Assembly (NCBI RefSeq): GCF_030463565.1
Contig: NC_134643.1
Location: 76,567,721 to 76,631,720 of the forward strand
Direction: 5' to 3'
Source: Pelecanus crispus
Lineage: Eukaryota > Chordata > Aves > Pelecaniformes > Pelecanidae
DNA length: 64,000 bases
The notes under the pieces were generated by a model. That model was not told the DNA's origin. It did not search any database and saw only the letters and a list, made by a program, of their open reading frames with translations. Positions within the stretch are counted from its first letter, which is position 1, and every line of letters starts with the position of its first letter. Both the position numbers and the translations under genes were made by a program. Shown piece after piece: positions 13,301 through 26,699 of the stretch.

Positions 13301-16300
13301 CACCCTGCTCTTTTGGCTTGGACCCACCAGAGAGCTGGTACAGAGCGCAACAGCCTGCAGCTGGGCACTGTCTCACTGTGTGTATGGACACAAGGGCTCC
13401 TCTTCCCCTTTGTACACTTCCACTGGTTGTAGCCCACAAGCCTTCCCAGGGGTAGTTGTGATTAGCTGGACTGCTGGTTTCCCCAGCTGCTAGATGTAAA
13501 GGCAGCATGTGAACTGACAGGATAGCATTCGCCATCAGACTTACTTGCTCTGATTTTTCTGTGTGCAGTCATGCTCCACAGGGTGTAGATCTCTGAAGGA
13601 CATACATATCAAAATGCTTTTTTGCTGGAATTTATCTGGCTCCCTATAGAATACTAAAACCTACTATTGTATGTGTGCTTCAAAATATCAGACAATTTCT
13701 AAGTAGTCATGCTAACAAACCAAAACAAGGTGGAATGAGCTGAAGTCATTAGTGCACTAGCAATAACAGGGTGACTCATTAGTTTCTGTCATTTAAGCCT
13801 CTCCCAGTAAGCCTCCACATTAGATATGACAACGAAGATAAGCAGAAAATAAACCAGACTTCCAAGGCCTCTCCTCTTACCCTGGGGACCTGGGAATGTC
13901 CCCAGACAATCCCACCCTGACAGTCAAACACGTGCCAGGGAGAGATCTCACCTGGCTGAGCCCTCCTGCATGTACCCAACATCATCTTTTTTACTCCAAT
14001 GAAGGTTCAAATCCTTGTTTGCTTTTCGTTTTTGTCCTCCCCCACCTTCCCATGTCTTCGTTGCATATGTGTTCACTCCTTGAAGATACCATCACGTGTC
14101 GTTGCAGAGCAGGAGCTGGGGCCGTAGTAGCAACCTCACAGCTGTGGCATTTGCCTGCCAGCGCTCCAATGGGCACAGCTCTGCTGGCAGTAATGGGATT
14201 GTTATGATTACCTGTATCAGTTGCAGACCTGGCACAAAATATCCTCAGGCAATGATTTGTTGTGAGACGGATAAAAGAAAGTCAAGGAACTTTATAATCT
14301 GATGTGCCATAAATACAACATGACTCTGCACATATTGTTGACTTTCTTCGCAGTGTACCTAAATGCGGGTGTATTTGCTACAGATAGCAATGCCTATGAA
14401 ATCAGAGACTTCTGAAATCAGAGTTGTTAAATCATATTACTTGATTAGTGTTGAAGTATGGGACAATGAAGGGAGGCTTCTTTGCAAGAGTACAGGCAAT
14501 GCAAGGAAGCCTACCAGGTAGAGGGACTGCGCTTGAAAGTGTAAAGCAATGCAATGCCCACCTCAATGAAGCTGTTTTGGCTAAATCACTACCTGACAGC
14601 TGGGACCAGCTCAGAGTGCACTAATGGACAGTTACTACAGCTCAGCTGAGTCCTGATGTGTTGTGGACAGCCCTATATCCACCCTGCAACTAAGGGTTTT
14701 TTAGAACCACATAGAAGCCTAGGGTTAGGTTCCTAAACTGTCAACATCTAGGCACTGAGGTGCCCTAATTTCCCAATCAGTCTGAGTACTCGCGCTGTAT
14801 TTAACATTTTGCAGGCTGTTTCTATTAAATAGTCATTGACCATAAACTTAAGAGAGACACTTCAGCTGTAACGTTAAAATAAGTAGGGATGTCATTCTGC
14901 AATATGGGAAAGCAAAGGTTGGACGGAGTGATCCCTACAGAAATGACTGATCATTGTGGAGAGAAGCTGGAGCTGTGGAAGGAACTACACAGGTTACCCT
15001 TAACAGTGGATTTCCCGGCTGAAACTCTGTATTGGAGCTTAGTCTTGCACACTTTCTAACAGCAGCTGTGTTTGATATTCTGCACTGAAACAGCCTTGGA
15101 AGATTTCACTGCTTCATCACTGTTGCAGAGCCTGTGTACAAATTTTACATAGATGCACAGGGACAATCTTTATGGACATAAATTCTATTAATTCAAGTGA
15201 CTGATGTATCCGGTGGAGAATTAGAGCAACAAAACCTTGTGACTGGCGGTGTCAGTTTTACCTCCCCATTCATCAGTCAATATGACAAGATTGAAATATT
15301 TCATGGCTTTAAGGCCTTTAAAAAAAATGAGAAACCTGACGCTTGACAGTGCTAGCTAAACACATTCAGAACCCTGTGGACGTGCATCCCAATTCTGACT
15401 CATGTAACCAATACATATAACTTCATCTGCATATTTTCCACAGTTTCACTATTTCTTTTAGTACACGCTGCCTGAGATGTGTTTGGAGGGGAACAGTATT
15501 ACGACTGGCTTCAGTTGAGAAATCTTCAGTTGAAGGAGATGTACATGGTACCATCTTTTATCAAGCAGAGAAGAGAATGGTGAGCCTGAAGTGGAGATGG
15601 CAGGGCAGGTACAAAACTGTCACATTTTTTGAGTCATTGAAAGCAACAGAAAGAAGTCACTCACCCAGACAAGAATAAAGATGGGAGAAGGCAAGTTAGA
15701 TAGAGGCAGAAGGAGCTGGACTGAAGCAGCCCAGGAGTGCAGTGTCCAGCTACCAAGCTGCATTTTCCTCAAACCAGAGAGAGACCCTGAACTCCGAATT
15801 TAACATCGCTTTCCTGATAGAAACTATCTGTGAAACCTGCTGGTAAAATGTGCACTCCATCTGTACCAGTAGCAGGACTAGAGACCAGGACAAGGACAAC
15901 CTGCTGCTGGGAGAAGCTCCTCAGAGCCTGTGACAGAGATCTAGGCAATAGATACAGGAATCCTTTGGTATTAGCTTGCCATGCCTGTGTGCATTCGGTT
16001 CATAATGCATCAGCTGTTGTCTACATTCTGTATTGTAATACTGATAAAGGAAAAAATTAAAGTTGGATGGAGGATTTGGCATGGCATTCTTTAAACCCAT
16101 GCTCTCTTTGTATAATGTAGCTATAATAATGTACTTTTATGCCAATGTTGTTAGCATAGTTTTTCTAATAACTTAATAAGGAGGGGTTTTCTTCCTGCAA
16201 GGTGCTGAATAGTCTCTTTTTCCTTAAGTCATTGCAAGTCAGGATACCGCACCCTTGCAGGGGTGGACCCTATTTTCCAAGCACAGGCAGCATTTGAGGA

Positions 16301-18500
16301 GGGCCAATTTCAGTTTGATTCCTCTGGATTAACATTACGCATGCTGAAAACAGAAGCTAGTATAAAAAGCAATTGAGATAAGAGAATTGGAATTTCCTTT
16401 GCTACTGTATTGCTTCTGGTTTACACTTGGCCATTTCAACTGTGAATGATTAATTAAGGTCCAGTTGACTTGATTAGGCAAATGTGCTGACTCCACACAT
16501 AACAGGAACACAGGAAGAAATGAAAGGGAAAAGGCATAGTAAATACACAACGCGTATTGCAGTAAGCTTATTTATGCTAGGTCATAGACTAGGTGATAGA
16601 CTTTTATTAGCTTGCGCTAAATGCATAGGGCTGGAATGATGACTGCAAAATAAACCTTAGAAATCTCTGTATTCAGACTAATACAGATGTTCAGAATAAC
16701 ATAGGAACAGGAGTTATTATGCCTCCAAACATACTTTGTATACCGGAAGTAACCAAAGTGAAATCTGTTGACAGAGGATAGATTTTTGAGGATTCAAACC
16801 CTAAGATACGAAGTGATGCCTTAGGTCTTCAGACTGTGAGCAAGAGAACATTGAGATCCTCACCACTGACAGATTCCCCAAATCCTACCTGGGCATCAGT
16901 ATCCATGTATTCCTTGTACCCTCACTGACTCACTTGATCATTGCCTGGAAAGACTCCCCCATCTCCTCTCATCCGTAGTGACAGGGAATGTGTCTCCAGA
17001 GCATATTGGCCGTGATTTTGATCCCCACCTGGCCCTGCGTAACTGGACCTTGGAGTTTACTGATGGCACAGGGCACATTTTGCAGGCAATAGCTGTTTAA
17101 AGGGCAGCCTTATAGGCAACACAGGTGAGAAGATCTAGGCTTGCTGACTCCACTTCTCTGACTGGTAGGGTGGCTATACTGCAAAGAAAAGAAAGGGGGG
17201 AGGGGTCAATCTTATTATGCTGGCTGTTCTGGAGATTGAATTAGAAAGAAGCAAGTACAGAAGCTGGTAACTGTCCTTACTCCTTGTGAATAATCTTGAC
17301 TGCTCAGGTGTTTCTTGGAGGGGCATCTCTAATCATTAACTTGTTACCATGGGTCATGGGAGGCACTTTTGGTAGTCAGCTCCCATGACCAAACCTAAGT
17401 TATCATAAATAATAAAACAAGAACTGGGACCTTGGTAAACTTGGGAAATTCCTGAAGGACTGCTTTATTTTACAACAAGATTTGCACGTAGGTTCTCAAG
17501 TTGAGGTGAAGACACTGAAGGGCCTCAGCTGAATATATTGTAGGAGGTTTTCAACAGGAATAGTGAAGCCACTGGATGTTTGAGGAAAAGAATGTAAATG
17601 AGTAAATTAATTTGTGTCCATTGAAAGGAAAATTGAAAATATTAAGCATTGCAAAATGTTTTGTTTCAAACCTGAGCTATTTATTTTACTCTGATGCTTC
17701 CACATTTCTTAAGGTCACTTTAAACAAAAGTGGAGCTTTCAGTTTGAAAAAATTTAATGATGATTTCTACCATTTCAAAATGTTTCAAAAAATACATTTC
17801 AAAACAGGTAATTAATTGAGAACTGCCTCTTTCCTACAAGTGTCTTATTTTGATGAATTCACATACTCTGTGGATTTAAAAATCTTCAACCATTTCTAGT
17901 CATGAAACATGCAGGATTCAAGCCAATGTTAAATATCTATTTTAAATTTTTTATTTTTGTTGTCTGTACTCCTCTGATGGAGACATATGACAGCTTAAAA
18001 AATTACTGTGTCTCTAAGTGCCTCTGGTTTTAAGATGCCTCAGGCTGAAATTCTAAAATATTCAAAAAACTAGTTCCTTAATATCACAAAATTCAAACTT
18101 TGGGAATCGATTTGCACTTTTCAAAATTCAGGGTATTGTATATTTGGTAAAACAAAACCAAAAATATTTCATTCACATAAAATAAGACATTGTTTTGTAT
18201 TCATAAAAAGTATTTTAAGATGTAGCTTTTTCCTTGGAAGCTAAAACAGCTTCCAACAAAGCATAACTTATACTTCACATGAAGCGTATTTTAAGGCAAC
18301 ATATAATGTTCCTTCTTGTAATTTTCCACAATTAATACATCTTGACTATCACCTTGTTACGTTATCTGGAGAGCTAATAAATGACAAATGACATGCATTT
18401 TTATGAGTCTGCATTTCAGTTATTTATCAAGTTATCTCTAATATTTCAATTGCCTTTATCAACTACCTGGAAAAATCAATATCTGATAGGACTCCATGTT
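10393..18500. other. intergenic, upstream of the sulfotransferase gene
   Basis: No exon, repeat family or RNA gene was recognised. The part from about 12.45 to 14.25 kb is richer in GC and gives several overlapping open frames of 90-158 codons on both strands. None has recognisable domains or splice logic, so I treat them as compositional. A short direct repeat (GGGACCTTAA twice) lies at about 12410-12428. Confidence 0.5.
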
Positions 18501-18511
18501 GTGTAGCAAAG

Positions 18512-18519
18512 TATATAAG
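18512..18519 (+). promoter_or_regulatory. TATA box of the sulfotransferase gene
   Basis: TATATAAG lies about 130 bp upstream of the start codon at 18643. With the usual spacing of about 30 bp, transcription would start near 18540-18545 and give a 5' UTR of about 100 nt without an intron. An AG acceptor-like site (GATTTGCAG, ending 18620) lies in between, so a separate non-coding first exon further upstream is also possible. Confidence 0.55.
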
Positions 18520-18642
18520 CATGAAGTTTGTATTGCTTGGTCTCAATTTGTCACTTCAAGCCATCTGACTTAGAAGTGACTCTTAAATCCTCCTGTCATT
18601 TCACTGTTATCTGATTTGCAGGAATCCAAGACTTAAGCAAAC

Positions 18643-18787
18643 ATGTCCAACCCCAGTGAGGCAGAACTTGTTCACAGGTTTAAGGGGATTCCCTTTACCA
18701 CCAGGTCTTCTCCAGAACTTTTAAAATCCTTGGATACTTTTGATGCTAGAGAAGATGATGTCCTTTTGGTTTCCTATCCCAAATCTG
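18643..18787 (+). CDS. sulfotransferase exon 1 (residues 1-49)
   Basis: Starts at the ATG in AAACATGTCC. It carries the first part of the PAPS loop (YPKS), and the Gly49 codon is split by the donor TCTG|GTAAGG. The frame runs on into the intron to 18966, but that is read-through. Confidence 0.93.
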
Positions 18788-21700
18788 GTAAGGTCTGCTT
18801 TTGGATGTTAACTGCAAGAAATCTCAATTATTTGTTTCATGTTCTCTGCTTAAACTACTTGGGAAATGTCTGTGTACAAGAAACAGGGAAGGATGTTTCA
18901 GTATGTGAATATATTATTCTGTCAGTAAGTGTTCAACTTACAAAAAAATATGGGTCATTTATCTAAATTTTGATTCCTTAATTGTAAATAATGTCAGGTG
19001 TTTTCATATTGGAAAGCAAATAATTATTTATTTCTTGTAAGCAAAATCTGTACTTGAAGGATTTTCCTGAGGACTTTCTACATTCAATTATGAGCAAGTC
19101 AAGAGCTGTATTAAGTTATTTGTATGTCTCTTCACTGTAGATTTATTCATTTCTTATTCCCTCTCCCCCCGCCTTACTTGCACACAGAAGCACACACCAA
19201 AGAAGCAGCTCAATCAGTACTACCCAAATATACAGACTCAAGTTAGTATATGGACCAGCCCCCTGCAGGTTATTCTAAAGTTAATGATAAAAATAATAAA
19301 ACCATGTCTCAGCTGACAAGCAGTTTGTCTCATGAGATTGTTTTGGTACCAATATTAACACTTCTCACAGAGTTACTTTGTACTTCAGCTACAGCCCTAA
19401 TTTTTCCAGTAGTTATACATTTGGCGCCAACGGGATTATTCAGTTACGTAAAGTTTCTTGAATCTGGGGGATCAGAAGTATCACTTGTGCACTAGCAAGC
19501 TGTTTCCATATGCAAAATGCATGTTCCACATACTTTCTCAGTAATAAATCTTCCTTTTTTTCTTTCTTTTTTTTTTTCCCTTAAAATTACTTTTCTGCAG
19601 GCACTCACTGGCTTGCAGGAGTTGTAACAAAGCTTTACAATACTCAAGTTACACTAACATCTCCCATTGAATTTGGAGACCTATCCAAACTGGAGGAACT
19701 GAATAAACTCTCATCAAAGAGAATCATCCCAACGCACTTAGACTATAACATGTTACCTGAAAATTTTAAGAATAAACAATGCAAGGTAAGGCAAAAAGGT
19801 ATAAAAGCAGTAAGATATGTTAAGTGTCTATTAGGAATCTATTTTGTCTTGTTGATTCTTAATAATTTTTAAATTATTTACAGTTTCCAGAAGTGGTTTG
19901 CTGTGAATTTTGGAGGCACAGCCGACCAGCATTGAAAGCAGAGTGAGCAGAGACTTGGGTTAGAGACTGGGTTTGCTCCTGCCCCGCTGCTCCCACAGGG
20001 TGATTTGTATACCAGACACAAAATATGTCATCAAAATCTTTCAATCAGAAATATATTATTAGGGATGGGGGTGTTCTCATGGCCCCATTTCTTAGTGGCT
20101 GGAGCACTGGCTTAGAAACTAGCTATCTTGGGTATTTATAGGCTGTTCTGGGGGTGAAGGTACTCTGCCCCTCCTATCGAAGCTTTGTGAAGACCTGAAG
20201 AGATATTGGGCAAACAGAGAATTGAAATGTGGGAGGTGGATTCAGATCACAGTTTTGGGTTCCTCCCATGCTAACGTGGGAAGCCTTTAAAAAATCAGCT
20301 CCTGGGCCTCAGGTTTTAGGTTAGAAGTCCAAAAATTCAAGATTACTCAGATACAGACTTTTGGGACAAAGCTAATTTGAATTATTTATGTTTTGGAGCT
20401 GTCCTGTGAATGTTTATTAGTAAATGGCTTCATATGTTAGATTTATGAGATAGTATACTGACTCATGAGTTAAAATTAACACAGCCTCTTTCACAAAACA
20501 TAAACATTACCCAGCTGCAGGAGACACACCTCTGTCCACATGGAATTGTTTACTAACCACTACTGACTTCTGCCTAAGTAGGGACGAATACATTTCTATG
20601 TTAATGGCATGGTCACTGATGGAGGAATCCTCAAGGAAAGGGTTTTGACATTGCAAACTGCATGTGAAAATGCTACATTTACGCACAGAGCTCCTTTAAA
20701 AAAAAGGCAGAATATCATCATTAATAACCATATCATCCTCATTTACAGATGATCTACATCAGCAGAAATCCAAAAGATACTGCAGTTTCCATGTATCATT
20801 ACTACAGAGATAATCCAAACCTTCCCACTATTGACACCTGGACTGCCTTCTTTGACTTGTTCTTAAAAGGAGATGGTAAGGATAAACGTTACGTTTTCTC
20901 CTTGCAGTTTACATTAGCTTATTATGCACAGAAACAGTTAAGAAATGTGAACTGTGTGAAAACTCCTTATTGTACTCCTTATTCATACTGCTTTAGTTGT
21001 GGGGTTTTTTTTCCCCAGGATAAATTCTAATACCAAACTAAACAAGAGCAAATAATAGGATGCTATCTTCAGCCCTGCAAGGAGACATATTGATAAGCGG
21101 CTGCATTATTTCAGCACAACTGCTCTTTGCAGGTTTTTGCCGTTCTTTGACATAGCTGTTAAAAAACATATTCTCACAGACAAGTTACTGACTTAATTTC
21201 TTCCCACAAACGCTCTGAAACCCCCGACAATTTGTTGATTCTGATGCGGATTTGCCTGTGTTAAAACACTTCCATCCTTGTCTTGTGAACCACAATAACA
21301 GACTGCTTCCCACCAAGAATTTGTGTTTAAACTTTGATAGAGGAGGTGTGCGCTTACAGCTCCTGCCAAGCAGACGTAAGGGCAGCCGGGCTCACCGCAG
21401 CCAGCTCCTGTCCTCAGCGAGCAGGCCGGTGGGGCAGGTGCTCTGTCGGAAGGTGCTCAACCAGCTCTACGTGGCTCACCGCCACGCTGAAGTGCAGGCA
21501 ATGGGGCACATGGGGAGACCATCCCCAGGCTGCACTGAGAGCTATGCTGGCAGGCATAGGGTCTTCTCCCATCTTAAAGACAGCTTTGGGTGGCCCTTCA
21601 AAGGGAGTCTAGATGCTTTCATAAAGCCCTCCTGCACACGCTCTGCCTGATGTGTTGTCTTAGTAAAAGGGTCCAAAGACCAAGGACAAGAGTGAGATTT

Positions 21701-24700
21701 TTGAGTGGCAGTGGTGGCATGGAAGCTGACAACAGGGACCATGTTCCACTTATCCACTCCCATTTTTAGTGTTTTATTACTCCTTTCAGGACATGTGTTC
21801 CTGCTATACATCCATAAGTGACGATAACAGCAACTATGACATATCAGCTTGAAAACTTTGAAAGAAAAGTGCCATTGCAGTCATCCTGGTCTTACATCAA
21901 AGATCCAGAAGTCAATTTGTCTACTGGCTTATGTGGGCTTTGGCTCAGATCTTGTGTTCCTGGTTCAGAGCAGCCCTAAGGCATGTGCTTCAGTGATTTG
22001 CAGGATCTTGGCTTGTTTAGTATCAACTCTGAACATACAATAGTGAAAAAAAGAAAATAGGATTCTATTAAATTTCAAAAGTGTCTCCCATTTACCTGTA
22101 AATTAGTAGCCACCTTCTATTTCCTGTGTTCTTACGCATAGCATAAAAAGATAACTATGTTGGTTACAACAGAAATTTATGTAAGAGGTGATACTGAGAG
22201 AGAGTTTGTCATTTTTGCTTGTAATAGAAACATATGAAGGCTGTGCTGCTTGATTCAGATCCTGCAGTACTCTTGCAAAGTTAATCTCAGTTCAGAACAA
22301 GGGTGAGGACACACAGACAACTGTGATGCTGTCCCTGGAGTCTCCAAGACTGTATGCTGTACACCTGAAGCCAACATGGCTATTCTATGCTATCGTTGGC
22401 CACATCTCCAGTGTGGTTGACCAGGAGAGCAGGGTTTAATTGCACACCATGGAGCACACATGCCTTGCAGTTAGACAGTGCTTTATGTGCAGGAGGTGGC
22501 TATAGACTGGAGCATTCAGCAAAATACTTAATTACATCTCAAAGTTAGCAACCAAAATGATGCCTATTGCAATATTACACTTTTCTGCTAGCAGTTATAA
22601 AGCCAAGTCACAGTTCTGGAGAATGCTGCCTGTGATTGCTCTGTCCAAGTCTCTTCTCCTTGCCCTATAGGAGTCGTTCAACTCATCTTTCAATGCAGTC
22701 CATCTTGTCCTTCAACCAGAAGGGTCAGAATTTTGTTTTTTAAAAGAAAGCTGAAATTTGGCTCTCCTCACATGGTTCAGCAAAAGGAGCATTCAGACAA
22801 AAAAGAAGTCCGAGTCCACTATAAAACCATAAGTTATCTATGTCATTGGCTGAATGATGTATTTGCATAATAACTTGTTCACATAATTCTTCTTTGACTT
22901 TTAAAAATAATACCGATTTCTCCTCTGCTGGGACCAAATACAGCTAACAATAGTGTGCTCCATTTAACAGACTCCTTATTTCATTTCCTAGTGAAGTGAT
23001 CATATTTCTAGCTGTGACCACAGACATGCAGATGTTTGCTGAGATGCTCAGATCTTGTTAGGCCAGTACATTTTCATTCATTACTGGCCTTTCCTTAGAT
23101 TTGGAGTCTGTTTCCACTACGGAATTATATCTCAGAGTAGTATCTGCATCTCTGATACAAAACCAAATTCTTGCAAGAATGGTAAGTAAATTTGGATTGT
23201 AAGTTTGAGTCACTTCACAAAAAGAACTGAATCCGTTTTAGAGGAAAAGAGGGTACACACTAAGAAGGACAGGATCATTTCCCTAAATGTGTGAGGTGCA
23301 GAGTTATTTATGAATAAAGTTTATATGAATCTCTTTTACATGGGTTTTCTTTTCAGTTGTCTGTGGATCCTGGTTTGATCATTTCCTAAGTTGGGAAGAA
23401 CATGAAAATGACAAAAACATCCTGTTTTTATTCTATGAAGACATGAAGAAGGTAAATATGCTCTCTGTTCTTACTTCAGAATGCATTACTTGTAAATTAA
23501 CTTCATTACAGTATCAAAGAGCAAATTATAATGAAAATGGAGAAAGAAGAAAAATGTGCATGTATGTCTTTGGGCATATTTTATATTTGCATAGAACTTT
23601 ATATTAGTGAACTAATTCTGACTGCACAAGTTATATAAGTATCAAATTCTGTGAGAGTTGCATTTCATAGATGTAGGAGTGGGACGTGTATTACATTATT
23701 TTCCCCAGGCCACAGGAAAAATTTTAAGTTCCTCATTCTTGGTCCTATGGAAAGACCCACCAAGGACATCTGTTAAGGGCCACATATTAACATGCTATGC
23801 CTAACATTTCAGGTGAAATTTTCAAAAAGTGATGTAAGACAACAGAACTGTTCATGGTCAGTGCCACTTGTGTGCCCAATAAACAAGAAAATCAGAGGCT
23901 CCAAGGGTGTAGGAAAAAAGTTTTCTTGAAAGGAAATTATTATGCAGAAGCTGCTTTGCTATTCTTAAAACAAAGTTAAATACCAACATACCTTAGCTTT
24001 CAGAGAACTAATTTTTGGGTGAATAGAAAACACTTTCTAGTGTTTACATTAAAATAGCTTTGCTCATCTTTTTGGAAAAAAAAAAAATCCACTACAAGGA
24101 ATATAAACAAGCCATTTTGGATCCTGAGTCACTTTGTTGGCTCTCTAGATATAGCCCCTCCAATGAAATAAGCTACTTATACAGAAGACGAGGTTTGAGT
24201 ATTTCTCCATTCCCAGTGAAATAATTCTGACAGACAGTTTGCCTGAACTGGGAGTAAAATCGCAATGTTACTGTATTTGGTATCATGTACTCAGCATTTA
24301 CTTGTTTCTGTGAGTATGGGTAAGAGGGGAATTGGTTTACTGTACCCGTCATCTACGCAAGCCAATGACACGTTGAGCTTTGCTTGAAAGCAAAGAAATG
24401 TGCGATAAACTTGGTATGTAATAAAAAGGCTCATTTTCATATCAACAAAAAGTCTGATAATCAGCTCAGAAATATAAAAGCTTTATTTTGCTTGTACCTC
24501 AGGATCTCCCTAAGATTGTGAAGAAAATTAGTCTGTTCCTGGGTTTAAACATCAGTAATAACGATATCCAAGAAATCTGCAAGAAGTGCTCATTCTCAGA
24601 GATGAAAAGCGACACAGAAAAGGAAAACGGTGATTCCAATCACACAGTTTGTGCACTGACATCCAACAGGAAGCTGGTTTTCCGAAAAGGTAAGTTCCCT

Positions 24701-26699
24701 GGGCTGGGCTTAACACAGCAGAAGGAATCCAGCCAGGGGCTGCAGTCTAGGTCTTTCTCAGACTGTAGTGACGCTTTGGGTCAGCCCCAGGAAGCAGTGA
24801 CAGGATTCTTCAGTTTGAAGCCATCTTAAAAATCACTTTCTTTCTAAGTTCTCTGGCTGCAAATGCAGGCTTATACTAGAGAAGCACGGAGGAGTCTGAA
24901 CAACAGTCTGACTACAATTGCCCCGTGTGAGCTTTTCAGCTAAAAGGAAAGGTTCACGAAGCATTGCTCTTTATCTGTCTTTTTTTATCTAAAAGTTGAC
25001 CACTGCAGTCTTTCGCAACGTGTCCCCTCTGATATCACCTGCGAAGGTCGCTTAGTTTACTAGAATGAGAAAGAGTGAGACACATTCCTTGCGAAGGAGA
25101 CTGCCTGTAGCCTTTATCCTCCGCACCACCTCTTATCTTATTGAAATGCTCCTGGAAAAGGAATATGCTGACAATGACAACAACAAAAGAATGGATGACT
25201 CAACACCTGATGGCCTCATAGGTAGCTTTCAGACCTCGGCCAAGCTGGAATACACGGTAAAATCTTCAACAGTGCTTAGCTCAGATGTGACTTAAAAATA
25301 CTGCAGGAGCTGTTTTCTTGCTAATGACGTTTCAGAAGCCTGCTCGGATTTGGATAAGTTGTCAACCAAAACCATCATGTTTAGATGGATTTTGATTATT
25401 TTTACTTAGTTAATTTTTGAACAATAATTGACGGTTTAAAACTCAGAGTTGTTTCAATGAAGAAAAGCTTGTTTTAATTTATAAGTAGGGAAATGGTACA
25501 TTTTGCTAATTCAGAATATTTTTACCAATGAGCTGAAGCAAATGCCAAAATACAATCTGTCAGTAAAAAGCAAACAGACAAAAAACTCAGATACACTTTT
25601 CTAAGTCAGTGAACTTCAACCAAGCTACATTGAAAAGTTTGAAAAATCCCAACAGTTTCACTTCCAAGTAGTTCCTATGCAAATCCTGGGGTTTTAGCCA
25701 GTTTCAGCCAGTTTGCAGAAGATTTTTATATATATACATATATATTATTCTTCAGGCTCTCTTTCCTAGTCCTTGCTGTCTGGAATGCTGTTTTAGTCAG
25801 CAGTTTTGGGATGCAGGGGGTCTTTAGAGGATGCACATGAGAGAAAACCGTAAGCATTGTCTCATTAAAAAATGGCAGTTTAACAAACAATTTCTTGTTT
25901 GCTCGAGCTGGGTAACGGTGGAAACACTTTACTGAACACGAGCGCTCATCGTCACTCAGAAGTAGTTAACTGTCCACTTAAGTAGTGGGACATCTCACCT
26001 GTAGAAAGCCCTAGAGATTAGGAGCGGGTGTGAGGGTGGGATTCATCTATCAGGTCACTCTGGGCTCCTTTTTTAGGAGTCGTCTTTAGTCAATGGAGAC
26101 ATATTGCTGCTTTGGGGGCACTGTTCATTTGATGAGTTTTAGATGTTGACGAGGGTGAGATGGGTTTCAGCCAGGAAGTAACCCTTTCCCTCTACTGACT
26201 GTGAAAGAGCCCAGACGGAGACCTTTAACTGCATACATCTAAGGTGCGGCAAGATACCTCTCTGCTGAGATGACCAAGAGCTCCAATTCCTTCTAGGAAA
26301 CCTGCTGCTCTTCACGTACCACTTAGTGTTGTCGGCACTAAACAAGTCTGAGGCTGAGGGTTTAACACCCTTTGTGGACGATGATCCAGCTGCTTCCATC
26401 AGTCTCACCAGACCAATAAAACTATTACTTATGATCATGACCTACCACAGAGACTACGGTTAATAATATATTAATAATTTGTGCCAACTGCAACATTAAC
26501 AAAACTGGGCTGCCTTTAAATCATTTTCTGCACTATATATTGCTAGCCTCACTGTTCTTTTTATGCTCCTGCTCTCCTAGGTGCTGTTGGTGATTGGAAG
26601 AACCATTTCACTCCAAAACAGAATCGAAGGTTTGAGGAGATATTTAATGAGAAAATGAAACTCAGCAAAATGGCAAAAAGTCTCACCTATGAATTTTGA
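18643..26699 (+). CDS. cytosolic sulfotransferase, SULT6B1-like (six exons, 285 aa)
   Basis: Joined exons 18643-18787, 19601-19785, 20749-20875, 23357-23451, 24503-24689 and 26581-26699 give 858 nt (285 residues plus stop). All introns are GT-AG and phases match. The 127- and 95-bp internal exons have the sizes conserved in vertebrate SULT genes. PAPS-dependent sulfotransferases move sulfate from PAPS to hydroxyls or amines of small molecules in the cytosol. Visible motifs: 5'-phosphosulfate loop SYPKSGT (44-50, Lys47), catalytic His94 in PTHLDY, 3'-phosphate site RNPKDTAVS (116-124, Arg116 and Ser124), and [13 protein letters not shown] (244-256). The dimerisation motif KxxxTVxxxE is changed: Lys253 and Thr257 are kept, Val is Pro258 and Glu is Arg262. 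The N-terminal half (GIPF...[10 protein letters not shown]) is closest to SULT6B1 by recollection; the SULT3 family is an alternative. The gene converges on CMAS. Substrate unknown. Confidence 0.93.
19601..19785 (+). CDS. sulfotransferase exon 2 (residues 49-110)
   Basis: Acceptor TTTTCTGCAG follows a long pyrimidine tract. The exon completes the PAPS loop (GTHWLAGV) and holds the catalytic His94. Donor TGCAAG|GTAAGG; it ends in phase 0. Confidence 0.93.
20749..20875 (+). CDS. sulfotransferase exon 3 (residues 111-153)
   Basis: The 127-bp size is typical of this exon in SULT genes. Acceptor CATTTACAG; donor GATG|GTAAGG. It encodes [19 protein letters not shown], the 3'-phosphate-binding region. 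The ATG at its start is an internal Met. Confidence 0.95.
23357..23451 (+). CDS. sulfotransferase exon 4 (residues 153-184)
   Basis: The 95-bp size is typical of this exon in SULT genes. Acceptor TTTTCAG; donor AAGAAG|GTAAAT. It encodes [12 protein letters not shown] and [11 protein letters not shown], the conserved helix and strand before the C-terminal half. Confidence 0.95.
24503..24689 (+). CDS. sulfotransferase exon 5 (residues 185-247)
   Basis: It encodes [15 protein letters not shown] through LVFRK. At 187 bp it is two codons longer than the 181 bp I expect for this exon; the extra residues probably lie in the charged, low-conservation stretch [11 protein letters not shown]. Acceptor TACCTCAG; donor AAAAG|GTAAGT. 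Confidence 0.93.
26581..26699 (+). CDS. sulfotransferase exon 6 (residues 247-285, stop)
   Basis: Acceptor GCTCTCCTAG. It encodes the conserved [11 protein letters not shown] block and a C-terminus ending in SLTYEF, with a TGA stop at 26697-26699. Confidence 0.95.

Noticed and set aside
12956-13432. 158-codon plus-strand frame
   Set aside because: It lies in a GC-rich stretch with overlapping frames on both strands, with no recognisable domain, no splice context and no repeat homology.
18643-18966. 107-codon frame starting at the sulfotransferase ATG
   Set aside because: It reads through the exon 1 donor at 18788. The spliced model keeps the PAPS loop and the full family length.
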